A stretch of 64,000 nt of DNA from Luidia sarsii (Eukaryota > Echinodermata > Asteroidea > Paxillosida > Luidiidae), in NCBI GenBank assembly GCA_949987565.1, contig OX465109.1:17548915-17612914 (forward strand), read 5' to 3'. Under the pieces are notes generated by a model. That model saw only the letters and a program-made list of their open reading frames with translations. It had not been told where the DNA came from and did no database searches. Below, in pieces: positions 33,278 to 47,400 of this stretch. The translations under genes were made by a program, and so were the position numbers. Within the stretch, counting starts at the first letter, position 1. Each line of letters begins with the position of its first letter.

Positions 33278-36200
33278 AATGCGTCTGTTTCATTCTGTTA
33301 AGAAGTCACCCCTTTACCCCCGATGTGTCTGTTTCATTCTGTTAAGTAGTCACCCCTTTACCCCCAATGCGTCTGTTTCATCCTGTTAAGAAGTCACCCC
33401 TTTACCCCCAATGCGTCTGTTTCATCCTGTTAAGAAGTCACCCCTTTACCCCCGATGTGTCTGTTTCATTCTGTTAAGTAGTCACCCCTTTACCCCCAAT
33501 GCGTCTGTTTCGTTCTGTTAAGTAGTCACCCCTTTACCCCAATCAGTCTGTTTCGTTCTGTTAAGTAGTCGCCCCTTTACCCCCAATGCGTCTGTTTCAT
33601 TCTGTTAAGTAGTCGCCCCTTTACCCCCATTGCATCTGTTTCATTCTGTTAAGTAGTCACCCCTTTACCCCAAATGAGTCTGTTTCGTTCTGTTCAGTAG
33701 TCACCCCTTTACCCCCAATGCGTCTGTTTCGTTCTCTTAAGTAGTCACCACTTTACCCCCAATGCGTCTGTTTCATTCTTTTAAGTAGTCACCCCTTTAC
33801 CCCCAATGCGTCAGTTTCATTCTGTTAAGTAGTCACCCCTTTACCCCAGTCTGTTTCATTCTGTTAAGTAGTCACCACTTTACCCCCAATGCGTCTGTTT
33901 CATTCTGTTAAGTAGACACCCCTTTACCCCCAATGTGTCTGTTTCGTTCTGCTAAATAGTCGCCCCTTTAACCCCAATGCGTCTGTTTCGTTCTGTTCAG
34001 TAGTCACCCCTTTACCCCAAATGCGTCTGTTTCATTAAGTAGTCACCCCTTTACCCCAATGCATCTGTTTCATTAAGTAGTCACCCCTATACCCCCAATG
34101 AGTCTGTATCATTCTGTTAAGTAGTCGCCCCTTTACCCCAAATGAGTCTGTTTCGTTCTGTTAAGTAGTCACCCCTTTACCCCCAATGCATCTGTTTCGT
34201 TCTGTTCAGTATTCACCCCTTTACCCCAATGAGTCTGTTTCGTTGTGTTAAGTAGTCACCCCTTTACCCCCAATGCGTCTGTTTCGTTCTGTTAAGTAGT
34301 CACCCCTTTACCCCCAATGCGTCTGTTTCATTCTGTTAAGTAGACACCCCTTTACCCCCAATGCGTCTGTTTCATTCTGTTAAGTAGTCACCCCTTTACC
34401 CCCAATGCGTCTGTTTCATTTTGTTAAGTAGTCTCTCCTTTACCCCCAATGCATCTGTTTCGTTCTGTTAAGTAGACACCCCTTTACCCCCAATGCGTCT
34501 GTTTCATTCTGTTCAGTAGACACCCCTTTACCCCAAATGTGTCTGTTTCGTTCTGCTAAATAGTCGCCCCTTTACCCCCAATGCGTCTGTTTCGTTCTGT
34601 TCAGTAGTCAACCCTTTACCCCAAATGCGTCTGTTTCATTAAGTAGTCACCCCTTTACTCCAATGCATCTGTTTCATTAAGTAGTCACCCCTATACCCCC
34701 AATGAGTCTGTTTCATTCTGTTAAGTAGTCACCCCTTTACCCCAAATGAGTCTGTTTCGTTCTGTTCAGTAGTCACCCCTTTACCCCCAATGCGTCTGTT
34801 TCGTTCTGTTAAGTAGTCACCACTTTACCCCCAATGCGTCTGTTTCATTCTTTTAAGTAGTCACCCCTTTACCCCCAATGCGTCTGTTTCGTTCTGCTAA
34901 ATAGTCGCCCCTTTAACCCCAATGCGTCTGTTTCGTTCTGTTCAGTAGTCACCCCTTTACCCCAAATGCGTCTGTTTCATTAAGTAGTCACCCCTTTACC
35001 CCAATGCATCTGTTTCATTAAGTAGTCACCCCTTTACCCCCAATGCGTCAGTTTCATTCTGTTAAGTAGTCACCCCTTTACCCCAGTCTGTTTCATTCTG
35101 TTAAGTAGTCACCACTTTACCCCCAATGCGTCTGTTTCATTCTCTTAAGTAGACACCCCTTTACCCCCAATGTGTCTGTTTCGTTCTGCTAAATAGTCGC
35201 CCCTTTAACCCCAATGCGTCTGTTTCGTTCTGTTCAGTAGTCACCCCTTTACCCCAAATGCGTCTGTTTCATTAAGTAGTCACCCCTTTACCCCAATGCA
35301 TCTGTTTCATTAAGTAGTCACCCCTATACCCCCAATGAGTCTGTTTCATTCTGTTAAGTAGTCGCCCCTTTATCCCAAATGAGTCTGTTTCGTTCTGTTA
35401 AGTAGTCACCCCTTTACCCCCTATGTGTCTGTTTCGTTCTGTTAAGTAGTCGCCCCTTTACCCCCATTGCATCTGTTTCGTTCTGTTAAGTAGTCACCCC
35501 TTTACCCCCAATGCGTCTGTTTTATTCAGTTAAGTAGTCACCCCTTTACCCCAATCAGTCTGTTTCGTTCTGTTAAGTAGTCGCCCCTTTACCCCCAATG
35601 CGTCTGTTTCATTCTGTTAAGTAGTCGCCCCTTTACCCCCATTGCATCTGTTTCGTTCTGTTAAGTAGTAACCCCTTCACCCCCCATGCGTCTGTTTAGT
35701 TCTGTTAAGTAGTCACCCCTTTACCCCCAATGCTTCTGTTTCGTTCTGTTAAGTAGTAACCTGTTTACCAAAATGCGTCTGTTTCATTCTGTTAAGTAGT
35801 CACCCCTTTACCCCAATGCGTCTGTTTCATTCTGTTAAGTAGTCACCCTTTTACCCCAAAAGCGTCTGTTTCATTCTGTTAAGTAGTCACCCCTTTACTC
35901 CCAATGCGTCTGTTTCGTTCTGTTAAGTAGTCACCCCTTTACCACCAATACATCTGTTTCGTTCTGTTAAGTAGTCGCCCCTTTACCCCCAATGAGTCTG
36001 TTTCGTTCTGTTAAGTAGTCGCCCCTTTACCCCCAATGTGTCTGTTTCATTCTGTTAAGTAGTCACCTGTTTACCAAAATGCGTCTGTCTTGTTCTGTTA
36101 CGTAGCCACCCCTTTACCCCAATGCGTCTGTTTCGTTCTGTTAAGTAGTCACCCCTTTACCCCCAATGCGTCTGTTTTATTCAGTTAAGTAGTCACCCCT

Positions 36201-39200
36201 TTACCCCAATGCGTCTGTTTCATTCTGTTAAGTAGTCACCCCTTTACCCCAATCAGTCTGTTTCGTTCTGTTAAGTAGTCACCACATTACCCCCAATGCA
36301 TCTGTTTCGTTCTGTTAAGTAGTCACCCCTTTACCCCAATCAGTCTGTTTTATTCAGTTAAGTAGTCACCCCTTTACCCCCAATGCATCTGTTTCATTCT
36401 GTTAAGTAGTCACCCCTTCACCCCAATCAGTCTGTTTTATTCAGTTAAGTAGTCACCCCTTTACCCCCAATGCATCTGTTTCATTCTGTTAAGTAGTCAC
36501 CCCTTTACCCCAATCAGTCTGTTTTATTCAGTTAAGTAGTCACCCCTTTACCCCCAATGCATCTGTTTCATTCTGTTAAGTAGTCACCCCTTTACCCCAA
36601 TCAGTCTGTTTCGTTCTGTTAAGTAGTCACCCCTTTACCCCAATCAGTCTGTTTTATTCAGTTAAGTAGTCAACCCTTTACCCCCAATGCATCTGTTTCA
36701 TTCTGTTAAGTAGTCACCCCTTTACCCCAATCAGTCTGTTTTATTCAGTTAAGTAGTCACCACTTTACCCCCAATGCATTTGTTTCGTTCTGTTAAGTAG
36801 TCACCCCTTTACCCCAATCAGTCTGTTTTATTCAGTTAAGTAGTCACCCCTTTACCCCCAATGCATCTGTTTCATTCTGTTAAGTAGTCACCCCTTTACC
36901 CCAATCAGTCTGTTTCGTTCTGTTAAGTAGTCACCACTTTACCCCCAATGTGTCTGTTTCATTCTGTTTAGTAGTCACCCCTTTACCCCAATCAGTCTGT
37001 TTCGTTCTGTTAAGTAGTCGCCCCTTTACCCCCAATGCGTCTGTTTCATTCTGTTAAGTAGTCGCCCCTTTACCCCCATTGCATCTGTTTCGTTCTGTTA
37101 AGTAGTCGCCCCTTTACCCCCATTGCATCTGTTTCGTTCTGTTAAGTAGTCACCCCTTTACCCCCAATGCGTCTGTTTTATTCAGTTAAGTAGTCACCCC
37201 TTTACCCCAATCAGTCTGTTTCGTTCTGTTAAGTAGTCGCCCCTTTACCCCCAATGCGTCTGTTTCATTCTGTTAAGTAGTCGCCCCTTTACCCCCATTG
37301 CATCTGTTTCGTTCTGTTAAGTAGTAACCCCTTCACCCCCCATGCGTCTGTTTAGTTCTGTTAAGTAGTCACCCCTTTACCCCCAATGCTTCTGTTTCGT
37401 TCTGTTAAGTAGTAACCTGTTTACCAAAATGCGTCTGTTTCATTCTGTTAAGTAGTCACCCCTTTACCCCAATGCGTCTGTTTCATTCTGTTAAGTAGTC
37501 ACCCTTTTACCCCAAAAGCGTCTGTTTCATTCTGTTAAGTAGTCACCCCTTTACTCCCAATGCGTCTGTTTCGTTCTGTTAAGTAGTCACCCCTTTACCA
37601 CCAATACATCTGTTTCGTTCTGTTAAGTAGTCGCCCCTTTACCCCCAATGAGTCTGTTTCGTTCTGTTAAGTAGTCGCCCCTTTACCCCCAATGTGTCTG
37701 TTTCATTCTGTTAAGTAGTCACCTGTTTACCAAAATGCGTCTGTCTTGTTCTGTTACGTAGCCACCCCTTTACCCCAATGCGTCTGTTTCGTTCTGTTAA
37801 GTAGTCACCCCTTTACCCCCAATGCGTCTGTTTTATTCAGTTAAGTAGTCACCCCTTTACCCCAATGCGTCTGTTTCATTCTGTTAAGTAGTCACCCCTT
37901 TACCCCAATCAGTCTGTTTCGTTCTGTTAAGTAGTCACCACATTACCCCCAATGCATCTGTTTCGTTCTGTTAAGTAGTCACCCCTTTACCCCAATCAGT
38001 CTGTTTTATTCAGTTAAGTAGTCACCCCTTTACCCCCAATGCATCTGTTTCATTCTGTTAAGTAGTCACCCCTTCACCCCAATCAGTCTGTTTTATTCAG
38101 TTAAGTAGTCACCCCTTTACCCCCAATGCATCTGTTTCATTCTGTTAAGTAGTCACCCCTTTACCCCAATCAGTCTGTTTTATTCAGTTAAGTAGTCACC
38201 CCTTTACCCCCAATGCATCTGTTTCATTCTGTTAAGTAGTCACCCCTTTACCCCAATCAGTCTGTTTCGTTCTGTTAAGTAGTCACCCCTTTACCCCAAT
38301 CAGTCTGTTTTATTCAGTTAAGTAGTCAACCCTTTACCCCCAATGCATCTGTTTCATTCTGTTAAGTAGTCACCCCTTTACCCCAATCAGTCTGTTTTAT
38401 TCAGTTAAGTAGTCACCACTTTACCCCCAATGCATTTGTTTCGTTCTGTTAAGTAGTCACCCCTTTACCCCAATCAGTCTGTTTTATTCAGTTAAGTAGT
38501 CACCCCTTTACCCCCAATGCATCTGTTTCATTCTGTTAAGTAGTCACCCCTTTACCCCAATCAGTCTGTTTCGTTCTGTTAAGTAGTCACCACTTTACCC
38601 CCAATGTGTCTGTTTCATTCTGTTTAGTAGTCACCCCTTTACCCCAATCAGTCTGTTTCGTTCTGTTAAGTAGTCGCCCCTTTACCCCCAATGCGTCTGT
38701 TTCATTCTGTTAAGTAGTCGCCCCTTTACCCCCATTGCATCTGTTTCGTTCTGTTAAGTAGTCACCCCTTTACCCCCAATGCGTCTGTTTTATTCAGTTA
38801 AGTAGTCACCCCTTTACCACAATGCATCTGTTTAGTTCTGTTAAGTAGTCACCCCTTTACCCCCAATGCTTCTGTTTCGTTCTGTTAAGTAGTCACCACT
38901 TTACCCCCAATGCGTCTGTTTCATTCTTTTAAGTAGTCACCCCTTTACCCCCAATGCGTCAGTTTCATTCTGTTAAGTAGTCACCCCTTTACCCCAGTCT
39001 GTTTCGTTCTGTTAAGTAGTCACCACTTTACCCCCAATGCGTCTGTTTCATTCTGTTAAGTAGACACCCCTTTACCCCCAATGTGTCTGTTTCGTTCTGC
39101 TAAATAGTCGCCCCTTTACCCCCAATGCGTCTGTTTCGTTCTGTTCATTAGTCACCCCTTTACCCCAAATGCGTCTGTTTCATTAAGTAGTCACCCCTTT

Positions 39201-41402
39201 ACCCCAATGCATCTGTTTCATTAAGTAGTCACCCCTATACCCCCAATGAGTCTGTTTCATTCTGTTAAGTAGTCGCCCCTTTACCCCAAATGAGTCTGTT
39301 TCGTTCTGTTAAGTAGTCACCCCTTTACCCCCAATGTGTCTGTTTCATTCTGTTAAGTAGTCACCACTTTACCCCCAATGCGTCTGTTTCATTCTGTTAA
39401 GTAGTCGCCCCTTTACCCCCATTGCATCTGTTTCGTTCTGTTAAGTAGTCACCCCTTTACCCCCAATGCGTCTGTTTCGTTCTGTTAAGTAGTCACCCCT
39501 TTACCCCCAATGCGTCTGTTTCATTAAGTAGTCACCCCTTTACCCCAATGCATCTGTTTCATTAAGTAGTCACCCCTATACCCCCAATGAGTCTGTATCA
39601 TTCTGTTAAGTAGTCGCCCCTTTACCCCAAATGAGTCTGTTTCGTTCTGTTAAGTAGTCACCCCTTTACCCCCAATGCATCTGTTTCGTTCTGTTCAGTA
39701 TTCACCCCTTTACCCCAATGAGTCTGTTTCGTTGTGTTAAGTAGTCACCCCTTTACCCCCAATGCGTCTGTTTCGTTCTGTTAAGTAGTCACCCCTTTAC
39801 CCCCAATGCGTCTGTTTCATTCTGTTAAGTAGACACCCCTTTACCCCCAATGCGTCTGTTTCATTCTGTTAAGTAGTCACCCCTTTACCCCCAATGCGTC
39901 TGTTTCATTTTGTTAAGTAGTCTCTCCTTTACCCCCAATGCATCTGTTTCGTTCTGTTAAGTAGACACCCCTTTACCCCCAATGCGTCTGTTTCATTCTG
40001 TTCAGTAGACACCCCTTTACCCCAAATGTGTCTGTTTCGTTCTGCTAAATAGTCGCCCCTTTACCCCCAATGCGTCTGTTTCGTTCTGTTCAGTAGTCAA
40101 CCCTTTACCCCAAATGCGTCTGTTTCATTAAGTAGTCACCCCTTTACTCCAATGCATCTGTTTCATTAAGTAGTCACCCCTATACCCCCAATGAGTCTGT
40201 TTCATTCTGTTAAGTAGTCACCCCTTTACCCCAAATGAGTCTGTTTCGTTCTGTTCAGTAGTCACCCCTTTACCCCCAATGCGTCTGTTTCGTTCTGTTA
40301 AGTAGTCACCACTTTACCCCCAATGCGTCTGTTTCATTCTTTTAAGTAGTCACCCCTTTACCCCCAATGCGTCTGTTTTATTCAGTTAAGTAGTCACCCC
40401 TTTACCCCCAATGCGTCAGTTTCATTCTGTTAAGTAGTCACCCCTTTACCCCAGTCTGTTTCATTCTGTTAAGTAGTCACCACTTTACCCCCAATGCGTC
40501 TGTTTCATTCTCTTAAGTAGACACCCCTTTACCCCCAATGTGTCTGTTTCGTTCTGCTAAATAGTCGCCCCTTTAACCCCAATGCGTCTGTTTCGTTCTG
40601 TTCAGTAGTCACCCCTTTACCCCAAATGCGTCTGTTTCATTAAGTAGTCACCCCTTTACCCCAATGCATCTGTTTCATTAAGTAGTCACCCCTATACCCC
40701 CAATGAGTCTGTTTCATTCTGTTAAGTAGTCGCCCCTTTATCCCAAATGAGTCTGTTTCGTTCTGTTAAGTAGTCACCCCTTTACCCCCTATGTGTCTGT
40801 TTCGTTCTGTTAAGTAGTCGCCCCTTTACCCCCATTGCATCTGTTTCGTTCTGTTAAGTAGTCACCCCTTTACCCCCAATGCGTCTGTTTTATTCAGTTA
40901 AGTAGTCACCCCTTTACCCCAATCAGTCTGTTTCGTTCTGTTAAGTAGTCGCCCCTTTACCCCCAATGCGTCTGTTTCATTCTGTTAAGTAGTCGCCCCT
41001 TTACCCCCATTGCATCTGTTTCGTTCTGTTAAGTAGTAACCCCTTCACCCCCCATGCGTCTGTTTAGTTCTGTTAAGTAGTCACCCCTTTACCCCCAATG
41101 CTTCTGTTTCGTTCTGTTAAGTAGTAACCTGTTTACCAAAATGCGTCTGTTTCATTCTGTTAAGTAGTCACCCCTTTACCCCAATGCGTCTGTTTCATTC
41201 TGTTAAGTAGTCACCCTTTTACCCCAAAAGCGTCTGTTTCATTCTGTTAAGTAGTCACCCCTTTACTCCCAATGCGTCTGTTTCGTTCTGTTAAGTAGTC
41301 ACCCCTTTACCACCAATACATCTGTTTCGTTCTGTTAAGTAGTCGCCCCTTTACCCCCAATGAGTCTGTTTCGTTCTGTTAAGTAGTCGCCCCTTTACCC
41401 CC
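33278..41402 (+). repeat. 8,125-bp higher-order repeat, copy A
   Basis: Tandem with copy B at an exact 8,125-bp offset. Anchors: agaagtcacc at 33301/41426, gtttcattct at 34501/42626, taagtagtca at 34981/43106, and accccttcac at 35671/43796, 37327/45452 and 41039/49164. Within it a 1,656-bp duplication (35671/37327) and a 3,712-bp spacing (37327/41039) form a nested structure. I found no base difference at the sites checked, but did not align every base. Confidence 0.88.
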
Positions 41403-44400
41403 AATGTGTCTGTTTCATTCTGTTAAGAAGTCACCCCTTTACCCCCGATGTGTCTGTTTCATTCTGTTAAGTAGTCACCCCTTTACCCCCAATGCGTCTG
41501 TTTCATCCTGTTAAGAAGTCACCCCTTTACCCCCAATGCGTCTGTTTCATCCTGTTAAGAAGTCACCCCTTTACCCCCGATGTGTCTGTTTCATTCTGTT
41601 AAGTAGTCACCCCTTTACCCCCAATGCGTCTGTTTCGTTCTGTTAAGTAGTCACCCCTTTACCCCAATCAGTCTGTTTCGTTCTGTTAAGTAGTCGCCCC
41701 TTTACCCCCAATGCGTCTGTTTCATTCTGTTAAGTAGTCGCCCCTTTACCCCCATTGCATCTGTTTCATTCTGTTAAGTAGTCACCCCTTTACCCCAAAT
41801 GAGTCTGTTTCGTTCTGTTCAGTAGTCACCCCTTTACCCCCAATGCGTCTGTTTCGTTCTCTTAAGTAGTCACCACTTTACCCCCAATGCGTCTGTTTCA
41901 TTCTTTTAAGTAGTCACCCCTTTACCCCCAATGCGTCAGTTTCATTCTGTTAAGTAGTCACCCCTTTACCCCAGTCTGTTTCATTCTGTTAAGTAGTCAC
42001 CACTTTACCCCCAATGCGTCTGTTTCATTCTGTTAAGTAGACACCCCTTTACCCCCAATGTGTCTGTTTCGTTCTGCTAAATAGTCGCCCCTTTAACCCC
42101 AATGCGTCTGTTTCGTTCTGTTCAGTAGTCACCCCTTTACCCCAAATGCGTCTGTTTCATTAAGTAGTCACCCCTTTACCCCAATGCATCTGTTTCATTA
42201 AGTAGTCACCCCTATACCCCCAATGAGTCTGTATCATTCTGTTAAGTAGTCGCCCCTTTACCCCAAATGAGTCTGTTTCGTTCTGTTAAGTAGTCACCCC
42301 TTTACCCCCAATGCATCTGTTTCGTTCTGTTCAGTATTCACCCCTTTACCCCAATGAGTCTGTTTCGTTGTGTTAAGTAGTCACCCCTTTACCCCCAATG
42401 CGTCTGTTTCGTTCTGTTAAGTAGTCACCCCTTTACCCCCAATGCGTCTGTTTCATTCTGTTAAGTAGACACCCCTTTACCCCCAATGCGTCTGTTTCAT
42501 TCTGTTAAGTAGTCACCCCTTTACCCCCAATGCGTCTGTTTCATTTTGTTAAGTAGTCTCTCCTTTACCCCCAATGCATCTGTTTCGTTCTGTTAAGTAG
42601 ACACCCCTTTACCCCCAATGCGTCTGTTTCATTCTGTTCAGTAGACACCCCTTTACCCCAAATGTGTCTGTTTCGTTCTGCTAAATAGTCGCCCCTTTAC
42701 CCCCAATGCGTCTGTTTCGTTCTGTTCAGTAGTCAACCCTTTACCCCAAATGCGTCTGTTTCATTAAGTAGTCACCCCTTTACTCCAATGCATCTGTTTC
42801 ATTAAGTAGTCACCCCTATACCCCCAATGAGTCTGTTTCATTCTGTTAAGTAGTCACCCCTTTACCCCAAATGAGTCTGTTTCGTTCTGTTCAGTAGTCA
42901 CCCCTTTACCCCCAATGCGTCTGTTTCGTTCTGTTAAGTAGTCACCACTTTACCCCCAATGCGTCTGTTTCATTCTTTTAAGTAGTCACCCCTTTACCCC
43001 CAATGCGTCTGTTTCGTTCTGCTAAATAGTCGCCCCTTTAACCCCAATGCGTCTGTTTCGTTCTGTTCAGTAGTCACCCCTTTACCCCAAATGCGTCTGT
43101 TTCATTAAGTAGTCACCCCTTTACCCCAATGCATCTGTTTCATTAAGTAGTCACCCCTTTACCCCCAATGCGTCAGTTTCATTCTGTTAAGTAGTCACCC
43201 CTTTACCCCAGTCTGTTTCATTCTGTTAAGTAGTCACCACTTTACCCCCAATGCGTCTGTTTCATTCTCTTAAGTAGACACCCCTTTACCCCCAATGTGT
43301 CTGTTTCGTTCTGCTAAATAGTCGCCCCTTTAACCCCAATGCGTCTGTTTCGTTCTGTTCAGTAGTCACCCCTTTACCCCAAATGCGTCTGTTTCATTAA
43401 GTAGTCACCCCTTTACCCCAATGCATCTGTTTCATTAAGTAGTCACCCCTATACCCCCAATGAGTCTGTTTCATTCTGTTAAGTAGTCGCCCCTTTATCC
43501 CAAATGAGTCTGTTTCGTTCTGTTAAGTAGTCACCCCTTTACCCCCTATGTGTCTGTTTCGTTCTGTTAAGTAGTCGCCCCTTTACCCCCATTGCATCTG
43601 TTTCGTTCTGTTAAGTAGTCACCCCTTTACCCCCAATGCGTCTGTTTTATTCAGTTAAGTAGTCACCCCTTTACCCCAATCAGTCTGTTTCGTTCTGTTA
43701 AGTAGTCGCCCCTTTACCCCCAATGCGTCTGTTTCATTCTGTTAAGTAGTCGCCCCTTTACCCCCATTGCATCTGTTTCGTTCTGTTAAGTAGTAACCCC
43801 TTCACCCCCCATGCGTCTGTTTAGTTCTGTTAAGTAGTCACCCCTTTACCCCCAATGCTTCTGTTTCGTTCTGTTAAGTAGTAACCTGTTTACCAAAATG
43901 CGTCTGTTTCATTCTGTTAAGTAGTCACCCCTTTACCCCAATGCGTCTGTTTCATTCTGTTAAGTAGTCACCCTTTTACCCCAAAAGCGTCTGTTTCATT
44001 CTGTTAAGTAGTCACCCCTTTACTCCCAATGCGTCTGTTTCGTTCTGTTAAGTAGTCACCCCTTTACCACCAATACATCTGTTTCGTTCTGTTAAGTAGT
44101 CGCCCCTTTACCCCCAATGAGTCTGTTTCGTTCTGTTAAGTAGTCGCCCCTTTACCCCCAATGTGTCTGTTTCATTCTGTTAAGTAGTCACCTGTTTACC
44201 AAAATGCGTCTGTCTTGTTCTGTTACGTAGCCACCCCTTTACCCCAATGCGTCTGTTTCGTTCTGTTAAGTAGTCACCCCTTTACCCCCAATGCGTCTGT
44301 TTTATTCAGTTAAGTAGTCACCCCTTTACCCCAATGCGTCTGTTTCATTCTGTTAAGTAGTCACCCCTTTACCCCAATCAGTCTGTTTCGTTCTGTTAAG

Positions 44401-47400
44401 TAGTCACCACATTACCCCCAATGCATCTGTTTCGTTCTGTTAAGTAGTCACCCCTTTACCCCAATCAGTCTGTTTTATTCAGTTAAGTAGTCACCCCTTT
44501 ACCCCCAATGCATCTGTTTCATTCTGTTAAGTAGTCACCCCTTCACCCCAATCAGTCTGTTTTATTCAGTTAAGTAGTCACCCCTTTACCCCCAATGCAT
44601 CTGTTTCATTCTGTTAAGTAGTCACCCCTTTACCCCAATCAGTCTGTTTTATTCAGTTAAGTAGTCACCCCTTTACCCCCAATGCATCTGTTTCATTCTG
44701 TTAAGTAGTCACCCCTTTACCCCAATCAGTCTGTTTCGTTCTGTTAAGTAGTCACCCCTTTACCCCAATCAGTCTGTTTTATTCAGTTAAGTAGTCAACC
44801 CTTTACCCCCAATGCATCTGTTTCATTCTGTTAAGTAGTCACCCCTTTACCCCAATCAGTCTGTTTTATTCAGTTAAGTAGTCACCACTTTACCCCCAAT
44901 GCATTTGTTTCGTTCTGTTAAGTAGTCACCCCTTTACCCCAATCAGTCTGTTTTATTCAGTTAAGTAGTCACCCCTTTACCCCCAATGCATCTGTTTCAT
45001 TCTGTTAAGTAGTCACCCCTTTACCCCAATCAGTCTGTTTCGTTCTGTTAAGTAGTCACCACTTTACCCCCAATGTGTCTGTTTCATTCTGTTTAGTAGT
45101 CACCCCTTTACCCCAATCAGTCTGTTTCGTTCTGTTAAGTAGTCGCCCCTTTACCCCCAATGCGTCTGTTTCATTCTGTTAAGTAGTCGCCCCTTTACCC
45201 CCATTGCATCTGTTTCGTTCTGTTAAGTAGTCGCCCCTTTACCCCCATTGCATCTGTTTCGTTCTGTTAAGTAGTCACCCCTTTACCCCCAATGCGTCTG
45301 TTTTATTCAGTTAAGTAGTCACCCCTTTACCCCAATCAGTCTGTTTCGTTCTGTTAAGTAGTCGCCCCTTTACCCCCAATGCGTCTGTTTCATTCTGTTA
45401 AGTAGTCGCCCCTTTACCCCCATTGCATCTGTTTCGTTCTGTTAAGTAGTAACCCCTTCACCCCCCATGCGTCTGTTTAGTTCTGTTAAGTAGTCACCCC
45501 TTTACCCCCAATGCTTCTGTTTCGTTCTGTTAAGTAGTAACCTGTTTACCAAAATGCGTCTGTTTCATTCTGTTAAGTAGTCACCCCTTTACCCCAATGC
45601 GTCTGTTTCATTCTGTTAAGTAGTCACCCTTTTACCCCAAAAGCGTCTGTTTCATTCTGTTAAGTAGTCACCCCTTTACTCCCAATGCGTCTGTTTCGTT
45701 CTGTTAAGTAGTCACCCCTTTACCACCAATACATCTGTTTCGTTCTGTTAAGTAGTCGCCCCTTTACCCCCAATGAGTCTGTTTCGTTCTGTTAAGTAGT
45801 CGCCCCTTTACCCCCAATGTGTCTGTTTCATTCTGTTAAGTAGTCACCTGTTTACCAAAATGCGTCTGTCTTGTTCTGTTACGTAGCCACCCCTTTACCC
45901 CAATGCGTCTGTTTCGTTCTGTTAAGTAGTCACCCCTTTACCCCCAATGCGTCTGTTTTATTCAGTTAAGTAGTCACCCCTTTACCCCAATGCGTCTGTT
46001 TCATTCTGTTAAGTAGTCACCCCTTTACCCCAATCAGTCTGTTTCGTTCTGTTAAGTAGTCACCACATTACCCCCAATGCATCTGTTTCGTTCTGTTAAG
46101 TAGTCACCCCTTTACCCCAATCAGTCTGTTTTATTCAGTTAAGTAGTCACCCCTTTACCCCCAATGCATCTGTTTCATTCTGTTAAGTAGTCACCCCTTC
46201 ACCCCAATCAGTCTGTTTTATTCAGTTAAGTAGTCACCCCTTTACCCCCAATGCATCTGTTTCATTCTGTTAAGTAGTCACCCCTTTACCCCAATCAGTC
46301 TGTTTTATTCAGTTAAGTAGTCACCCCTTTACCCCCAATGCATCTGTTTCATTCTGTTAAGTAGTCACCCCTTTACCCCAATCAGTCTGTTTCGTTCTGT
46401 TAAGTAGTCACCCCTTTACCCCAATCAGTCTGTTTTATTCAGTTAAGTAGTCAACCCTTTACCCCCAATGCATCTGTTTCATTCTGTTAAGTAGTCACCC
46501 CTTTACCCCAATCAGTCTGTTTTATTCAGTTAAGTAGTCACCACTTTACCCCCAATGCATTTGTTTCGTTCTGTTAAGTAGTCACCCCTTTACCCCAATC
46601 AGTCTGTTTTATTCAGTTAAGTAGTCACCCCTTTACCCCCAATGCATCTGTTTCATTCTGTTAAGTAGTCACCCCTTTACCCCAATCAGTCTGTTTCGTT
46701 CTGTTAAGTAGTCACCACTTTACCCCCAATGTGTCTGTTTCATTCTGTTTAGTAGTCACCCCTTTACCCCAATCAGTCTGTTTCGTTCTGTTAAGTAGTC
46801 GCCCCTTTACCCCCAATGCGTCTGTTTCATTCTGTTAAGTAGTCGCCCCTTTACCCCCATTGCATCTGTTTCGTTCTGTTAAGTAGTCACCCCTTTACCC
46901 CCAATGCGTCTGTTTTATTCAGTTAAGTAGTCACCCCTTTACCACAATGCATCTGTTTAGTTCTGTTAAGTAGTCACCCCTTTACCCCCAATGCTTCTGT
47001 TTCGTTCTGTTAAGTAGTCACCACTTTACCCCCAATGCGTCTGTTTCATTCTTTTAAGTAGTCACCCCTTTACCCCCAATGCGTCAGTTTCATTCTGTTA
47101 AGTAGTCACCCCTTTACCCCAGTCTGTTTCGTTCTGTTAAGTAGTCACCACTTTACCCCCAATGCGTCTGTTTCATTCTGTTAAGTAGACACCCCTTTAC
47201 CCCCAATGTGTCTGTTTCGTTCTGCTAAATAGTCGCCCCTTTACCCCCAATGCGTCTGTTTCGTTCTGTTCATTAGTCACCCCTTTACCCCAAATGCGTC
47301 TGTTTCATTAAGTAGTCACCCCTTTACCCCAATGCATCTGTTTCATTAAGTAGTCACCCCTATACCCCCAATGAGTCTGTTTCATTCTGTTAAGTAGTCG

